From positions 372,001-436,000 of the forward strand of contig JACKPB010000001.1 in assembly GCA_024233875.1 (NCBI GenBank): DNA of 64,000 bases, written 5' to 3'. Below, piece after piece: positions 8,493 to 17,345 of the stretch. The DNA is from Leptospiraceae bacterium. Its GTDB lineage: Bacteria > Spirochaetota > Leptospiria > Leptospirales > Leptospiraceae. Made by a program: the position numbers and the translations under genes. A model generated the notes under the pieces. It did no database searches, was not told the origin of the DNA, and worked only from the letters and a program-made list of their open reading frames with translations. Position 1 is the stretch's first letter. Every line of letters begins with the position of its first letter.

Positions 8493-9518
8493 CTAGTATT
8501 CCTGTTCGCTTCTGGTGGATCCGAGAAGTTCATCAGGGATCTCTTCTATCACTTCACCGATTTGAATCGCCAGACGATTTCCGATTCGACCGGGCATAGC
8601 TTTGAATTTATTTCTCTCTCCGATCTTTACATTCATGTCACTTTTGAGTGGAGTGTTTTCCAGTTTGATGACATCTCCGAGATTGAGATTGATCAGGTCG
8701 TGAAAGGTAATGTCTACAGAACCGACTTCAGCAACAAGAGGAATGGTAACCATATCCAATCTCTCCTGAATGACGGCCTTGTTCTCATCCGTTTCACCGC
8801 GTCGAATGGATGAATACCAATACTGAGCCGAAAGTTTGTTGATGATAGGTTCAATGGTGATGTAGGGAATACAAAGGTTTGTCATCCCCTCTACCTCTCC
8901 AACTTTCGTTTCCAGGGTAATGAGAACCACCATGTCGTTAGGTGGAACCACCTGAGCGAATTGAGGATTGGTTTCAATATTTCCGAGTCGGGGGCGAAGG
9001 TCGATTACAGTTGACCAGGATTCACGAAGGTTTCCGAGAATTCTTACTATGATCCCTTCCATTACAGACATCTCAATATCAGAAAGCTCTCGATTGATCT
9101 TGGCAGACTCTCCCTTCCCACCGAAAAGACGATCAATGATGGTAAAAGAGATGGACGGATCCATTTCAAGAATGGCTGAACCTTTGAGAGGATCCATATT
9201 GATCACGGCCAATGTAGTAGGGTTCGGGATGGAACGTATGAATTCTTCGTAGGTGAGCTGATCCACAGAGGCCACGTGAACTCCTACAAGTGCCCGGAGT
9301 TGTGCCGAGAGTCCTGTAGTAGCGAGACGGGCAAATGTCTCATGCATCATTTGAAGAGTACGGATTTGGTCTTTGGAAAATTTATCAGGACGCTTAAAGT
9401 CATAAATCTTTACTTTTTTTTGCTCACCAACAGCGGAATACTCTTCTTCATTTACTTCACCGCTGGAAATAGCGTTTAAAAGTGCATCAATCTCATCCTG
9501 TGAAAGAATTTCTGTCAT
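8493..9518 (-). CDS. fliM: Flagellar motor switch protein FliM
   Basis: 341 residues. The N terminus carries the CheY-P-binding motif L-S-Q-D-E-I-D-A-L-L. The CheC-like middle domain and a C-terminal SpoA (FliMN) domain (around residues 250-325, containing G-D-V-I-K-L) follow. FliM sits in the cytoplasmic C-ring, binds phosphorylated CheY and controls rotation of the periplasmic flagella. Its start overlaps the preceding gene's stop in an ATGA arrangement, so it is translationally coupled to an exported protein of unknown function. It is the last gene of a minus-strand run. Confidence 0.98.
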   Translation of the reverse strand: MTEILSQDEIDALLNAISSGEVNEEEYSAVGEQKKVKIYDFKRPDKFSKDQIRTLQMMHETFARLATTGLSAQLRALVGVHVASVDQLTYEEFIRSIPNPTTLAVINMDPLKGSAILEMDPSISFTIIDRLFGGKGESAKINRELSDIEMSVMEGIIVRILGNLRESWSTVIDLRPRLGNIETNPQFAQVVPPNDMVVLITLETKVGEVEGMTNLCIPYITIEPIINKLSAQYWYSSIRRGETDENKAVIQERLDMVTIPLVAEVGSVDITFHDLINLNLGDVIKLENTPLKSDMNVKIGERNKFKAMPGRIGNRLAIQIGEVIEEIPDELLGSTRSEQEY

Positions 9519-10495
9519 CGTCTCACCTTCACTGTTACATTCGTAATTTTCCAGAATCCTGACATGGCCGGATCGCCTTTTTTTAAGGTATAAATGTATT
9601 CATATTTTGATGGATATCTACTCAATTCTCTTTCCACATATACATTGACCTTCATTAGATCAGAGGAAACTTTTTCTTTCCCTTCAATCTTGTAGTAGGA
9701 AAGTGTTCCTGCTTTTTGTTCCATGAGGTGGTTTTTGAACTCATCCATCACTAATTCTTTGTACTGATTGTCTGCACCGGCGTATTCTTTGGCATATTTA
9801 TTGTATGCCATTATGAATTCATCCAAGTCTAGGAATTTGAAATAATTGTTCCAGTTCTTTTTCATCTCCGCACTTAGGAAAAGATGAATTGTTTCCTCAG
9901 GTGTAAGTCCTGTCTGGACAACTTCGGAAGACTCATATCTCTTTGGTCTGAGCTCTTTTCTCTTTGGCTCAATGATAAAAATAGAGTGGTTTTCACTTTT
10001 TAGAAATGTGTTGTTGTCTTCAATGTAATTGGGATAAAAATATCCGGTGACAAAATATCTCTTTCCGGGTGTGAAATCAAAGTATTGGGAAAGATTGAAC
10101 CTCTTTACATAGGCCTCACCCGAGTGGATAATGATTTCTTTGACCTGATCACCATCCAGATTCACAACCGTGTTTCTTCTTTTTTGCTTCAGATCCTGAA
10201 TTTTATAAATGTCTCTCGCGGTTAAGGATTCATCATTTTCATCGATAATGGTAAATTGATAAGTCTTTAAGTCCATAAATGTGGGAAAAATACGGATGGG
10301 TTCTTTCCCGAAGTTTTTGATGGTGAAATCTAAATATACATCTTCACCTTCTTTGAAGGCCATTTTGGCAAGATGAATCGTCGCTTTCCCCTGAAGTTCT
10401 AAAAAGTTCTCATTGTAGTTGCCCCGCACATCCAAATCGGGATAAGCTAATAAGGAAAACCATGTAGATATGATTAGGGTAATAAAAAAACGCAT
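9515..10495 (-). CDS. Exported beta-rich protein of unknown function, coupled to fliM
   Basis: The start is set at ATG 10495 because it opens a good signal peptide (M-R-F-F-I-T-L-I-I-S-T-W, cleavage near L-A-Y); a 27-residue longer in-frame start has no such support. The mature part, about 305 residues, begins with a predicted beta-sandwich (residues 30-180: F-K-E-G-E-D-V-Y-L-D-F-T-I-K-N-F-G, resembling a DUF4424/immunoglobulin-like fold) and then becomes mixed and charged with a C-terminal SnoaL/NTF2-like flavour. I do not recognise the family. Its last four bases overlap fliM, suggesting envelope or flagellar-associated expression. Confidence 0.72.
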   Translation of the reverse strand: MRFFITLIISTWFSLLAYPDLDVRGNYNENFLELQGKATIHLAKMAFKEGEDVYLDFTIKNFGKEPIRIFPTFMDLKTYQFTIIDENDESLTARDIYKIQDLKQKRRNTVVNLDGDQVKEIIIHSGEAYVKRFNLSQYFDFTPGKRYFVTGYFYPNYIEDNNTFLKSENHSIFIIEPKRKELRPKRYESSEVVQTGLTPEETIHLFLSAEMKKNWNNYFKFLDLDEFIMAYNKYAKEYAGADNQYKELVMDEFKNHLMEQKAGTLSYYKIEGKEKVSSDLMKVNVYVERELSRYPSKYEYIYTLKKGDPAMSGFWKITNVTVKVRR

Positions 10496-10556
10496 ATGTA
10501 TTGATTTTCGGAAATTATTAGGGAATATCTTCAAAAAAAAGAAACTCTCCTCTGAA

Positions 10557-11168
10557 TTACATCTTCTTTTCCGCATCTTCTATTATAAAATTGGAAATTC
10601 TAACCAATCTCTTTATGATTCCTTTATTCTTTTTGTATTGAAAGTAAGAGTCAAGTAAAACAACAATGTGGGGTAGGATATTTTGACTGACTCTTGCTGA
10701 AATTTTATAATTCAGAAGATCTTTGTCTATAGACCCGGATCGAATGTTCAATTCATTCATATGACGGGCAAGTTCCTTCACAATTCCTTCATCGCCTTTG
10801 AAATGAGACTCGTAAAGAGATTCAATCTTCAGAATGAAGTCAGTCAAAGTTTTTTTAATTTTGGCTTCATCTTCTGTCGGACGACCTTTGGAAGTCAATT
10901 TATTGATAGTTTCATATCTTTCCATCGACTCCTCATAGTATTCATTGATCTCATCTTTTTCGGTATGAATGAATTTCATAAGAGTGATGATCTTCATAAA
11001 AGCATCCGGAAAAATTCTGGATTTGTCCATTTCAATAAGAATCGCATCTTTGAATTTCAAATCCTCTTCAATCTCTTTGAGAGAATCCAATACAGCGCTC
11101 ACAGATTCATTCTGATTCAAACCGGCGATTAGATTCAGTGTATTAATATAGGCTTCTTCTTTGTCCAT
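10557..11168 (-). CDS. Helical cytoplasmic protein of unknown function
   Basis: 203 residues, almost entirely charged helices with no signal peptide or membrane segment (N terminus M-D-K-E-E-A-Y-I-N-T-L-N). It contains no motif I know. It lies eight bases downstream of the cyclophilin lipoprotein gene and about 60 bases before the exported protein that overlaps fliM, so it belongs to the same minus-strand run. Codon use is like its neighbours. Confidence 0.7.
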   Translation of the reverse strand: MDKEEAYINTLNLIAGLNQNESVSAVLDSLKEIEEDLKFKDAILIEMDKSRIFPDAFMKIITLMKFIHTEKDEINEYYEESMERYETINKLTSKGRPTEDEAKIKKTLTDFILKIESLYESHFKGDEGIVKELARHMNELNIRSGSIDKDLLNYKISARVSQNILPHIVVLLDSYFQYKKNKGIIKRLVRISNFIIEDAEKKM

Positions 11169-11176
11169 TTAGACCC

Positions 11177-12067
11177 TTATCTCCTATCTACGATCAAAAC
11201 TTTATTTATCACTACTTTTCCGGGTTCACTGTTTTCATCCTGAGAGGTTTGGCTGAACTCGACAATAGCATCCAAAACATCATATCCATTCACTAATTGT
11301 CCGAAGACCGTGTGGAGTCCATCTAAATGTGGAGTATCTACCTGATTGATAAAAAATTGAGAGCCATTTGTGTTCGGACCGGCATTTGCCATTGCCAGAG
11401 AACCCCGAAGAGCTTTTCTGCTATTCAAAACTTCATTGTAACGATACCCGACCCGAAAAAGAATTTCTGCTATGGAGAAATTATCACGGGCAAACGTTAG
11501 GTTTTTCTCGGCTTCTTTCATCCGCTCGTCCATTTCTTTTTGGGATTTGATATTCATACTCTTTATGATGGATTGTTCCAATTGCCTGGAGTAGTAGGGC
11601 GCATTTTCCAGCTTCACTTTGTCGAGTCCCAGGGCAACTGCATTGATTTCGTCATCAAACCGATAGCCCGGACCACCCGTCCCGTCCCCTTTGGGACAGC
11701 CACCCTGGATCATAAAATTGGGAATGATCCGATGAAATGTGAGTCCATCATAGAAACGCTTTTTTTCTTTAGCTCCAGTTACGCTTACAGTTTCCTTTTT
11801 TCCCTGAGCCAGATCGATAAAATTTTGGACTGTATGTGGGGCTTCCTGGTGAAATAGTTCGAGAACCAATGATCCCTGATTGGTCTCTATGATTGAGTAG
11901 ATTGCTTTTTTTGCAGGAAGTGCCAGAGACGTTTCATCAGATACAGACACCTTCACTCCACCCGCCGGTGGTGAGTAATCTATGGGTTTGTAGAGAGTCT
12001 TCTGAAAAGAATTTTCCTGACAGGCCAATAGGAGAAAGAGGAGAAAGAGAGGATATAGAGATTTCAT
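11177..12067 (-). CDS. Cyclophilin-type peptidyl-prolyl cis-trans isomerase, lipoprotein, with internal insertion
   Basis: ATG 12067 opens a lipoprotein signal (M-K-S-L-Y-P-L-F-L-L-F-L-L-L-A-C); a longer in-frame start at 12106 would bury it. The domain begins at A-I-Y-S-I-I-E-T-N-Q-G and has the cyclophilin active-site segments F-H-R-I-I-P-N-F-M-I-Q-G-G and G-S-Q-F-F-I-N. Between D-D-E and G-S-L-A-M-A-N, where most cyclophilins have about 15-20 residues, there are about 75, mostly charged helix. The enzyme would fold proteins in the periplasm while anchored to a membrane. It precedes the helical protein by 8 bases. Confidence 0.92.
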   Translation of the reverse strand: MKSLYPLFLLFLLLACQENSFQKTLYKPIDYSPPAGGVKVSVSDETSLALPAKKAIYSIIETNQGSLVLELFHQEAPHTVQNFIDLAQGKKETVSVTGAKEKKRFYDGLTFHRIIPNFMIQGGCPKGDGTGGPGYRFDDEINAVALGLDKVKLENAPYYSRQLEQSIIKSMNIKSQKEMDERMKEAEKNLTFARDNFSIAEILFRVGYRYNEVLNSRKALRGSLAMANAGPNTNGSQFFINQVDTPHLDGLHTVFGQLVNGYDVLDAIVEFSQTSQDENSEPGKVVINKVLIVDRR

Positions 12068-12139
12068 AAAATACCTAGAGGAAAGGTAGAAAATCTTATT
12101 TTCCATTGCAAGGCAAATTCCATGGAATAGAGCAATTTT

Positions 12140-13555
12140 TCAAGATTTGCTCTGACGGGCAGAATTCAGGAAGGATTTTGCTTCATCAATTTGTTCGATC
12201 TGACGAATTCTAGCCGTTCCCCCGGGGACATTTTTCTTGTCTGTGGAATTGGAAAGGGAGATTGCAGCTTCGTACTTATTGTCTATAAAAAATTCAGAAA
12301 TATCTTTTCTTTTCTCCGGTTCAATGTCAAAAAGCGTTTTCCCGCTGGAAGTACACACTCCTACGAGTCGTCCGACCAGTTCATGAGCTTCGCGAAAAGG
12401 AACTTTTTTTTCTGAAACCAACCAATCAGCCAGATCTGTCGCGGTCGCAAATCCCTTTCTGAGGGAGTTTTCCATGTTTTCGGGACGAAACTTCATTCCC
12501 CGAATCATTTCCCTGACACCTTCAATGGAGAGGAGTACCTGTTCTTCCGCATCAAAAAGTGCAATCTTATCTTCCTGGAGGTCCCGATTGTAGGCAAGAG
12601 GCAGTCCCTTCACCATCCCTATGACATGATTCAGTGAAGACTGAACCCTGGCGGACTTTCCACGAATCAATTCGGCTAAATCAGGATTTTTCTTCTGAGG
12701 CATTATGGAGGATCCTGTTGTCAATGAATCGGGAAGGGTGAGAAAGGAAAATTCGACTGTGGAAAAAATAATAATTTCTTCGCAGATTCTTGAAAAATGG
12801 ATCATAGTCTGAGTGCAGGCATAGAGATATTGAAGAAGATGATCTCTCGATGATACGGCATCTATGGAATTTTTACTGAGCTTGGGAAAATTCAATTCTT
12901 CTGCGATCAGGTTCCTATCGGTTGCGTAATTGACTCCCGCCAATGCTCCCGAGCCAAGAACGGTCAGGTCATTGTGATTGCGAACATTTTGAAATGTCTC
13001 GAAGTCTCTGGAAAATGCCCAGAAGTAGGAAAGTAGATAGTGTGATACGCGAATGGGCTGAGCCACCTGAAGATGGGTGTAGCCGGGCATGACCATGTCC
13101 ACAGACCCGGATGCTTTGTCCAGAATGACTTCGAGGAGAGAGATGAGTTCTTTTTGGATCAATTCTATTGAGTCTCTCAGATAGAGACGAACATCCTGAC
13201 CTACCTGATCATTTCGGGATCTTCCGGTGTGCAGACGTTTGCCGGCATTGCCTATGAGTTCGGTGAGCCTGGACTCGATGTGCATGTGAATGTCTTCCAG
13301 CTCGGGTTGGAACTTCATCTTGCCCTCAGAAATCTCTACTTCGATTCGGGAAAGACCTTCGAGAATGGAATCAAATTCATCTTGAGATAAAATCCCAATT
13401 TTCAATAAGTTTCTGGCGTGGGCTTTGCTCCCTCTGATGTCCTGTTTGTATAGTTTGTAATCAAAGCTTATAGATTCTCCGATCTTTTCAAGGATGGAAG
13501 AAGCAGGAGATTCAAATCTCCCACCCCAGAGTTTAGTTGATTTCTCCGATGACAC
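12140..13555 (-). CDS. argH: Argininosuccinate lyase
   Basis: 471 residues, full length for the fumarase/aspartase superfamily. The signature G-S-S-I-M-P-Q-K-K-N-P-D is intact, and the N-terminal L-W-G-G-R-F and T-G-R-S-R-N-D-Q-V motifs are typical of ArgH. It cleaves argininosuccinate to arginine and fumarate in the last step of arginine synthesis. The start is GTG 13555, overlapping the msrB stop by one base (TAGTG), so translation is probably coupled to msrB. No other arg gene is in the window. Confidence 0.98.
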   Translation of the reverse strand: MSSEKSTKLWGGRFESPASSILEKIGESISFDYKLYKQDIRGSKAHARNLLKIGILSQDEFDSILEGLSRIEVEISEGKMKFQPELEDIHMHIESRLTELIGNAGKRLHTGRSRNDQVGQDVRLYLRDSIELIQKELISLLEVILDKASGSVDMVMPGYTHLQVAQPIRVSHYLLSYFWAFSRDFETFQNVRNHNDLTVLGSGALAGVNYATDRNLIAEELNFPKLSKNSIDAVSSRDHLLQYLYACTQTMIHFSRICEEIIIFSTVEFSFLTLPDSLTTGSSIMPQKKNPDLAELIRGKSARVQSSLNHVIGMVKGLPLAYNRDLQEDKIALFDAEEQVLLSIEGVREMIRGMKFRPENMENSLRKGFATATDLADWLVSEKKVPFREAHELVGRLVGVCTSSGKTLFDIEPEKRKDISEFFIDNKYEAAISLSNSTDKKNVPGGTARIRQIEQIDEAKSFLNSARQSKS

Positions 13556-14061
13556 TATTCAGAATCCTTTTTCTTAAAGTCCAGAGATGCAGAGTTGATG
13601 CAATACCTCAGGCCTGTGGGTTGGGGACCATCGGGGAACACATGTCCGAGATGTCCACCACACCTGGCACAATGCACTTCTGTACGTGTCATGAAAAATC
13701 CTTTGTCAATCTCTTCACCCACATTTTCATTTTTTATAGGTTTGAAGAAACTGGGCCAACCTGTGCCGGAATCGTACTTGGTTTCGGAAGAAAAGAGCTC
13801 ATGCCCGCAGGCAGCACAGATATAGATTCCCTTCTCCTTGAAATCGTGGTACTTTCCTGTAAAAGCTCTCTCCGTTCCTTTCTTTCTGAGAATTTTGAAA
13901 GCCTCCTCATTTAAGATTTTTTTCCATTCTTCATCAGATTTTATGATTTTGTTGTCCATTTGGTTTGTCTTATCCTTCTTCTCCCGGGACTTTCCCGGTT
14001 CTGCTGTTCCACCCAAAAAAGGGATGAGTATGAGTAACGTAAGAATGAGTTTTGGTTTCAT
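13555..14061 (-). CDS. msrB: Peptide methionine-(R)-S-oxide reductase, exported
   Basis: 168 residues: an N-terminal signal peptide (hydrophobic to about residue 18) followed by a complete MsrB domain. The zinc-binding pairs are C82-x-x-C85 and C131-x-x-C134; the catalytic Cys154 lies in R-Y-C-I-N. It repairs methionine-R-sulfoxide in periplasmic or membrane-exposed proteins. argH starts on its stop codon. The upstream 90 bases separate it from a divergent membrane-protein gene, so both promoters should lie there. Confidence 0.95.
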   Translation of the reverse strand: MKPKLILTLLILIPFLGGTAEPGKSREKKDKTNQMDNKIIKSDEEWKKILNEEAFKILRKKGTERAFTGKYHDFKEKGIYICAACGHELFSSETKYDSGTGWPSFFKPIKNENVGEEIDKGFFMTRTEVHCARCGGHLGHVFPDGPQPTGLRYCINSASLDFKKKDSE

Positions 14062-14154
14062 ATGAATTAGACAGTTTAGAATTATACTAAAAAATTCAAT
14101 TCAGAAAACTTTTTTGCATTTGTGAGTTCTTTTCCCTTTCAGAATCTGGTATGT

Positions 14155-14493
14155 ATGGGATTGGAGCTACCTACACTTACCGAAGTATTGATCTTAACCT
14201 ATAGTTCTGTACTGGGATTTTATCTCCTGAGCGTGATTGTAGTTCGAATCCGCAAATCAAACATTTCCTTCCTGTTCAGATGGTTTCTCATTTATTTATT
14301 GTCGGGGCTAAGTGTTTGGTTCTATTACTTCTTTCGATTTTTGAATCTCAGGGAAATTTCTCCCGGTTTCAAAAGTTTTTCAATTCTCTTGGGGAATTTG
14401 GCTGCCCGTGTTTCTGTGTTTTCTTTTTTGGTTACAGCGCTATTCTATTTTGCCTATCTACTCTTTCTGGGAAGTCGGGAAAAAAATGAATGA
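14155..14493 (+). CDS. Small integral membrane protein of unknown function
   Basis: ATG 14155 is preferred (start M-G-L-E-L-P-T-L-T-E); a GTG at 14122 is in frame but unsupported. The product, 112 residues, has three hydrophobic helices (about 8-30, 44-62 and 75-100) and a charged end E-K-N-E. I do not recognise the family. It is divergent from msrB and its stop codon abuts the stop of the convergent STAS gene, leaving no room for a terminator between them. Confidence 0.65.
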   Translation: MGLELPTLTEVLILTYSSVLGFYLLSVIVVRIRKSNISFLFRWFLIYLLSGLSVWFYYFFRFLNLREISPGFKSFSILLGNLAARVSVFSFLVTALFYFAYLLFLGSREKNE

Positions 14494-14835
14494 CTAGATG
14501 TGACTGATGTTTGGGTAGATCTCAAACAATCTCTCGAACCCGCTCACCCGAAAGATGTGAGCCACCGAATTGGAAATTGAGATGAGTTTGAGTTTTTTGG
14601 ATTTTTTCTGGAGGACACTCCCCTGAGCAGCTAGAATTCCCAAACCACTTGAATCTATGTATTGGATTGGAGCCAAATCAATGATATAGTCCGAGCAACC
14701 TTCCTGATTTTTGAGTTTGAAAAGTCTTTCGAGATCCCTTGCATTGTACAAATCCAATTCTCTTAAATGAAAAAATTGAATCAATAGGTATTCGTTGTAA
14801 GATTTGATTCGGATTTCGGGAAGTGAATCTGGCAT
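14494..14835 (-). CDS. STAS-domain anti-sigma factor antagonist
   Basis: 113 residues forming one STAS domain of the SpoIIAA/RsbV type. The phosphorylation loop I-D-S-S-G-L-G is intact at residues 60-66 with candidate phosphoserines 62/63. Such proteins are phosphorylated by anti-sigma kinases and dephosphorylated by PP2C phosphatases to control partner switching. A SpoIIE-type PP2C is encoded at 33704-35635, but nothing here shows that they work together. Monocistronic, upstream of nothing related. Confidence 0.93.
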   Translation of the reverse strand: MPDSLPEIRIKSYNEYLLIQFFHLRELDLYNARDLERLFKLKNQEGCSDYIIDLAPIQYIDSSGLGILAAQGSVLQKKSKKLKLISISNSVAHIFRVSGFERLFEIYPNISHI

Positions 14836-14875
14836 ATGTTTAGCTAAAGAAAAATCCTCTCCCTATAGGTTTGAA

Positions 14876-16480
14876 TTACATTCTGAAAGTTCCGAAGTTT
14901 TCCGGTCCGAGATTTTTTCCGGAGACTATGGATAAACATTTTCCGAGGACTGTCCTGGTTTCGAGAGGAGGTAGGATTCCATCATCCCAAAGTCTGGCAG
15001 AACTGTAGATACTGGATGCTCTATGGCTGTACTCGTCTAAAATGGGTTGTTTGAATTTTGTGATCTCTTCGTAGGAAAGGGACCTTCCCTCTCGTGCCAA
15101 TTGGTCGATTTTAACGGTTGCTAGAACATTGGCCGCCTGCTCTCCCCCCATCACTGAAATCTTGGCATTGGGCCACATGAAAAGAAAGCGTGGGGAAAAT
15201 GCTCTTCCGCACATTCCATAATTTCCTGCTCCATAGGATCCACCGATGATTAGCGTGATCTTGGGGACTCTACAGGTGGAAACAGCGGTTACCATCTTGG
15301 CACCATCTCTGGCAATTCCGTTGTTTTCGTAGGCTTTTCCAACCATAAAACCGGTGATATTTTGAAGGAATAAAATTGGAATGTCCCTCGCGTCGCAAAG
15401 CTCAATGAAATGAGTGGCTTTCAGAGCGCTTTCAGAAAAAAGAACACCATTGTTTGCAATGATTCCCACTTTTCTTCCGAAGATCTCCGCAAATCCTGTA
15501 ACGATTGTAGTTGCGTACAATTTTTTAAATTCTTGAAATCGGGAGCCATCCACAATTCTTGCAATCACTTCCCGTACATCATAAGGCTTTCTGGTATCAC
15601 GATTGATGATTCCGTACAATTCCTCAATTGGATAGAGGGGTTCATCGTAAATTTTCTTCTCCTCTTTGAGGGAAGGAAGGGTTTCCAGGATGGATCTGGC
15701 AATCCTGAGAGCATGAGAATCATCTTCTGCGAAATGATCACTCACTCCGGATTTGGAAGTATGGACAAGTGCTCCTCCCAGTTCTTCCGGGGTGACTTCC
15801 TCTCCTGTGGCAGCCTTGACTAAGGGAGGACCACCGAGAAAAATAGTTCCATTCCCTTTGACGATTATGGATTCATCCGACATTGCCGGAATGTAGGCTC
15901 CTCCTGCAGTGCAGCTTCCCATAACAATAGCGATTTGAGGAATCTTTCTTGCAGAGAGATTGGCTTCATTGAAAAAAATCCGACCGAAGTGGTCTCTGTC
16001 CGGAAAGACTTCGTCCTGAAGGGGTAGAAAGGCTCCACCGGAATCTACCAGATAGACACAGGGAAGCTTGTTTTCAAGGGCGATCTCCTGAGCTCTCAGG
16101 TGTTTTTTTACAGTTAGAGGGTAGTAGGTTCCCCCCTTTACAGTCGCATCATTGGCGACGATCATACAATCTAGCCCGTTAATCTTCCCGATTCCAGTGA
16201 CTATTCCTGCCCGTGGAACTGTGTCGCCATAAACTTCTTCAGCGGCCAGCTGGGAAAGTTCGAGAAAGTAAGAATCCCTGTCCAGCAATTCAGAAATTCG
16301 ATCTTTGACAAAGAGTTTCCCGCGACTTCTGTGCTTTTCGACAGTTTTAGAGCCTCCACCTTGAGAGTTCTTTTCTATTCTGGATAGAATCTCTTCGGTT
16401 AGCCTTTTTAAATCTTTTTCATTTGCAAGGAATTCATCGGATTCTTTTTGAATCCCGGTAGGAAGGATTTCAAAACTCAT
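14876..16480 (-). CDS. Acyl-CoA carboxylase carboxyltransferase subunit, methylcrotonyl-CoA carboxylase beta type
   Basis: 534 residues with the biotin-dependent carboxyltransferase N- and C-halves. The core is very close to MCC beta: G-G-T-Y-Y-P-L-T-V-K-K-H-L-R-A-Q, D-S-G-G-A-F-L-P-L-Q, M-G-S-C-T-A-G-G-A-Y-I-P-A-M-S-D-E, and A-G-N-Y-G-M-C-G-R-A in the second half. It transfers CO2 from carboxybiotin to 3-methylcrotonyl-CoA (leucine breakdown) or a similar acyl-CoA. The biotin carboxylase/carrier subunit is not in the window. It follows the alpha/beta hydrolase gene by one base on the same strand. Propionyl- or geranyl-CoA as substrate cannot be excluded. Confidence 0.9.
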   Translation of the reverse strand: MSFEILPTGIQKESDEFLANEKDLKRLTEEILSRIEKNSQGGGSKTVEKHRSRGKLFVKDRISELLDRDSYFLELSQLAAEEVYGDTVPRAGIVTGIGKINGLDCMIVANDATVKGGTYYPLTVKKHLRAQEIALENKLPCVYLVDSGGAFLPLQDEVFPDRDHFGRIFFNEANLSARKIPQIAIVMGSCTAGGAYIPAMSDESIIVKGNGTIFLGGPPLVKAATGEEVTPEELGGALVHTSKSGVSDHFAEDDSHALRIARSILETLPSLKEEKKIYDEPLYPIEELYGIINRDTRKPYDVREVIARIVDGSRFQEFKKLYATTIVTGFAEIFGRKVGIIANNGVLFSESALKATHFIELCDARDIPILFLQNITGFMVGKAYENNGIARDGAKMVTAVSTCRVPKITLIIGGSYGAGNYGMCGRAFSPRFLFMWPNAKISVMGGEQAANVLATVKIDQLAREGRSLSYEEITKFKQPILDEYSHRASSIYSSARLWDDGILPPLETRTVLGKCLSIVSGKNLGPENFGTFRM

Positions 16481-16481
16481 T

Positions 16482-17342
16482 TTATTTCCTGGAGAAGGTT
16501 CTGACTAAATTTTCTATCTTGTGAACCACTTCTATTGGGGTTGTTTCCATGAGCATTCTGCCTCCGGGGATCCTCTGAGCAAAACTCAATCGAAAGTATT
16601 GTTTGATATTTTCTGTTTCTTTGAAGGAGATATTTCTATCATTTTCAGCTATTAGGATTTGTTTGCCACCGATCATTTTTTGCATTCCGCTTTCCATATC
16701 CTTCTTGGCATAGATTCCACGATCAATGTTCTGGCACATTTTGAGGAAATTTCGTTTCCCCTCAGATCGAAACAGAAGAAATTGATAGTCATCCAATAAA
16801 GATTCTGAGATAGGATTGCTCTTATCAAAGAGGTAGTGATTGAAAAGAAAACGTATTCCTTCTCTTCCGGAGACTTTGAGAACCAAGTCTCCGAGCAATT
16901 TTTTATTCAAAAAGAAGAGTGGTCGATAACTAAAAAGACTTTCTAGAGTGGTAAAGGGTGAAATCAGAGTCAGACTTTTGATTTTTTCGGGGTGTTCGTT
17001 GAGAAGTAGGAAAGATACAGGCGCCGAGTAGTCATAGGCGACGATATGAACCTTTTCTTTGGAGATTTCAGTCAGGAAATCAAATAAAAATCCTGCGAGC
17101 ATCCTGTGGGAATAGATCTCATCTGATTTTTCTGAAAATCCTATCCCGGGAAAGTCCGGAGCCACTACCCGAAAGGATTCCTGGAGAAGGGGGAGAATTT
17201 TTCTGTAAGAATACGAGGTACTAAAGAAACCATGGAGGAGAACTACCGTTTCTCCCTCACCCTTATCTATTGTAAAAATATTGGTGCCTTTTACATTGAG
17301 AAATTTTCCAAGCTTTTGGTGATCCCCTAATGATTCTATCAT
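16482..17342 (-). CDS. Alpha/beta hydrolase with Asp at the nucleophile position and no visible catalytic His
   Basis: 286 residues. The oxyanion H-G-F-F and P-D-F-P-G-I-G-F-S motifs are typical of the epoxide-hydrolase/haloalkane-dehalogenase branch. The nucleophile elbow reads V-A-Y-D-Y-S-A, placing Asp104 where this branch has its nucleophilic Asp. In the C-terminal motif, where relatives have G-G-H-x-x-x-E, this protein has G-G-R-M-L-M-E with Arg262 instead of His. Activity is therefore doubtful or altered. It is packed between the GlmU-like gene (3 bases) and the carboxyltransferase (1 base). Confidence 0.88.
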   Translation of the reverse strand: MIESLGDHQKLGKFLNVKGTNIFTIDKGEGETVVLLHGFFSTSYSYRKILPLLQESFRVVAPDFPGIGFSEKSDEIYSHRMLAGFLFDFLTEISKEKVHIVAYDYSAPVSFLLLNEHPEKIKSLTLISPFTTLESLFSYRPLFFLNKKLLGDLVLKVSGREGIRFLFNHYLFDKSNPISESLLDDYQFLLFRSEGKRNFLKMCQNIDRGIYAKKDMESGMQKMIGGKQILIAENDRNISFKETENIKQYFRLSFAQRIPGGRMLMETTPIEVVHKIENLVRTFSRK

Positions 17343-17345
17343 TTC

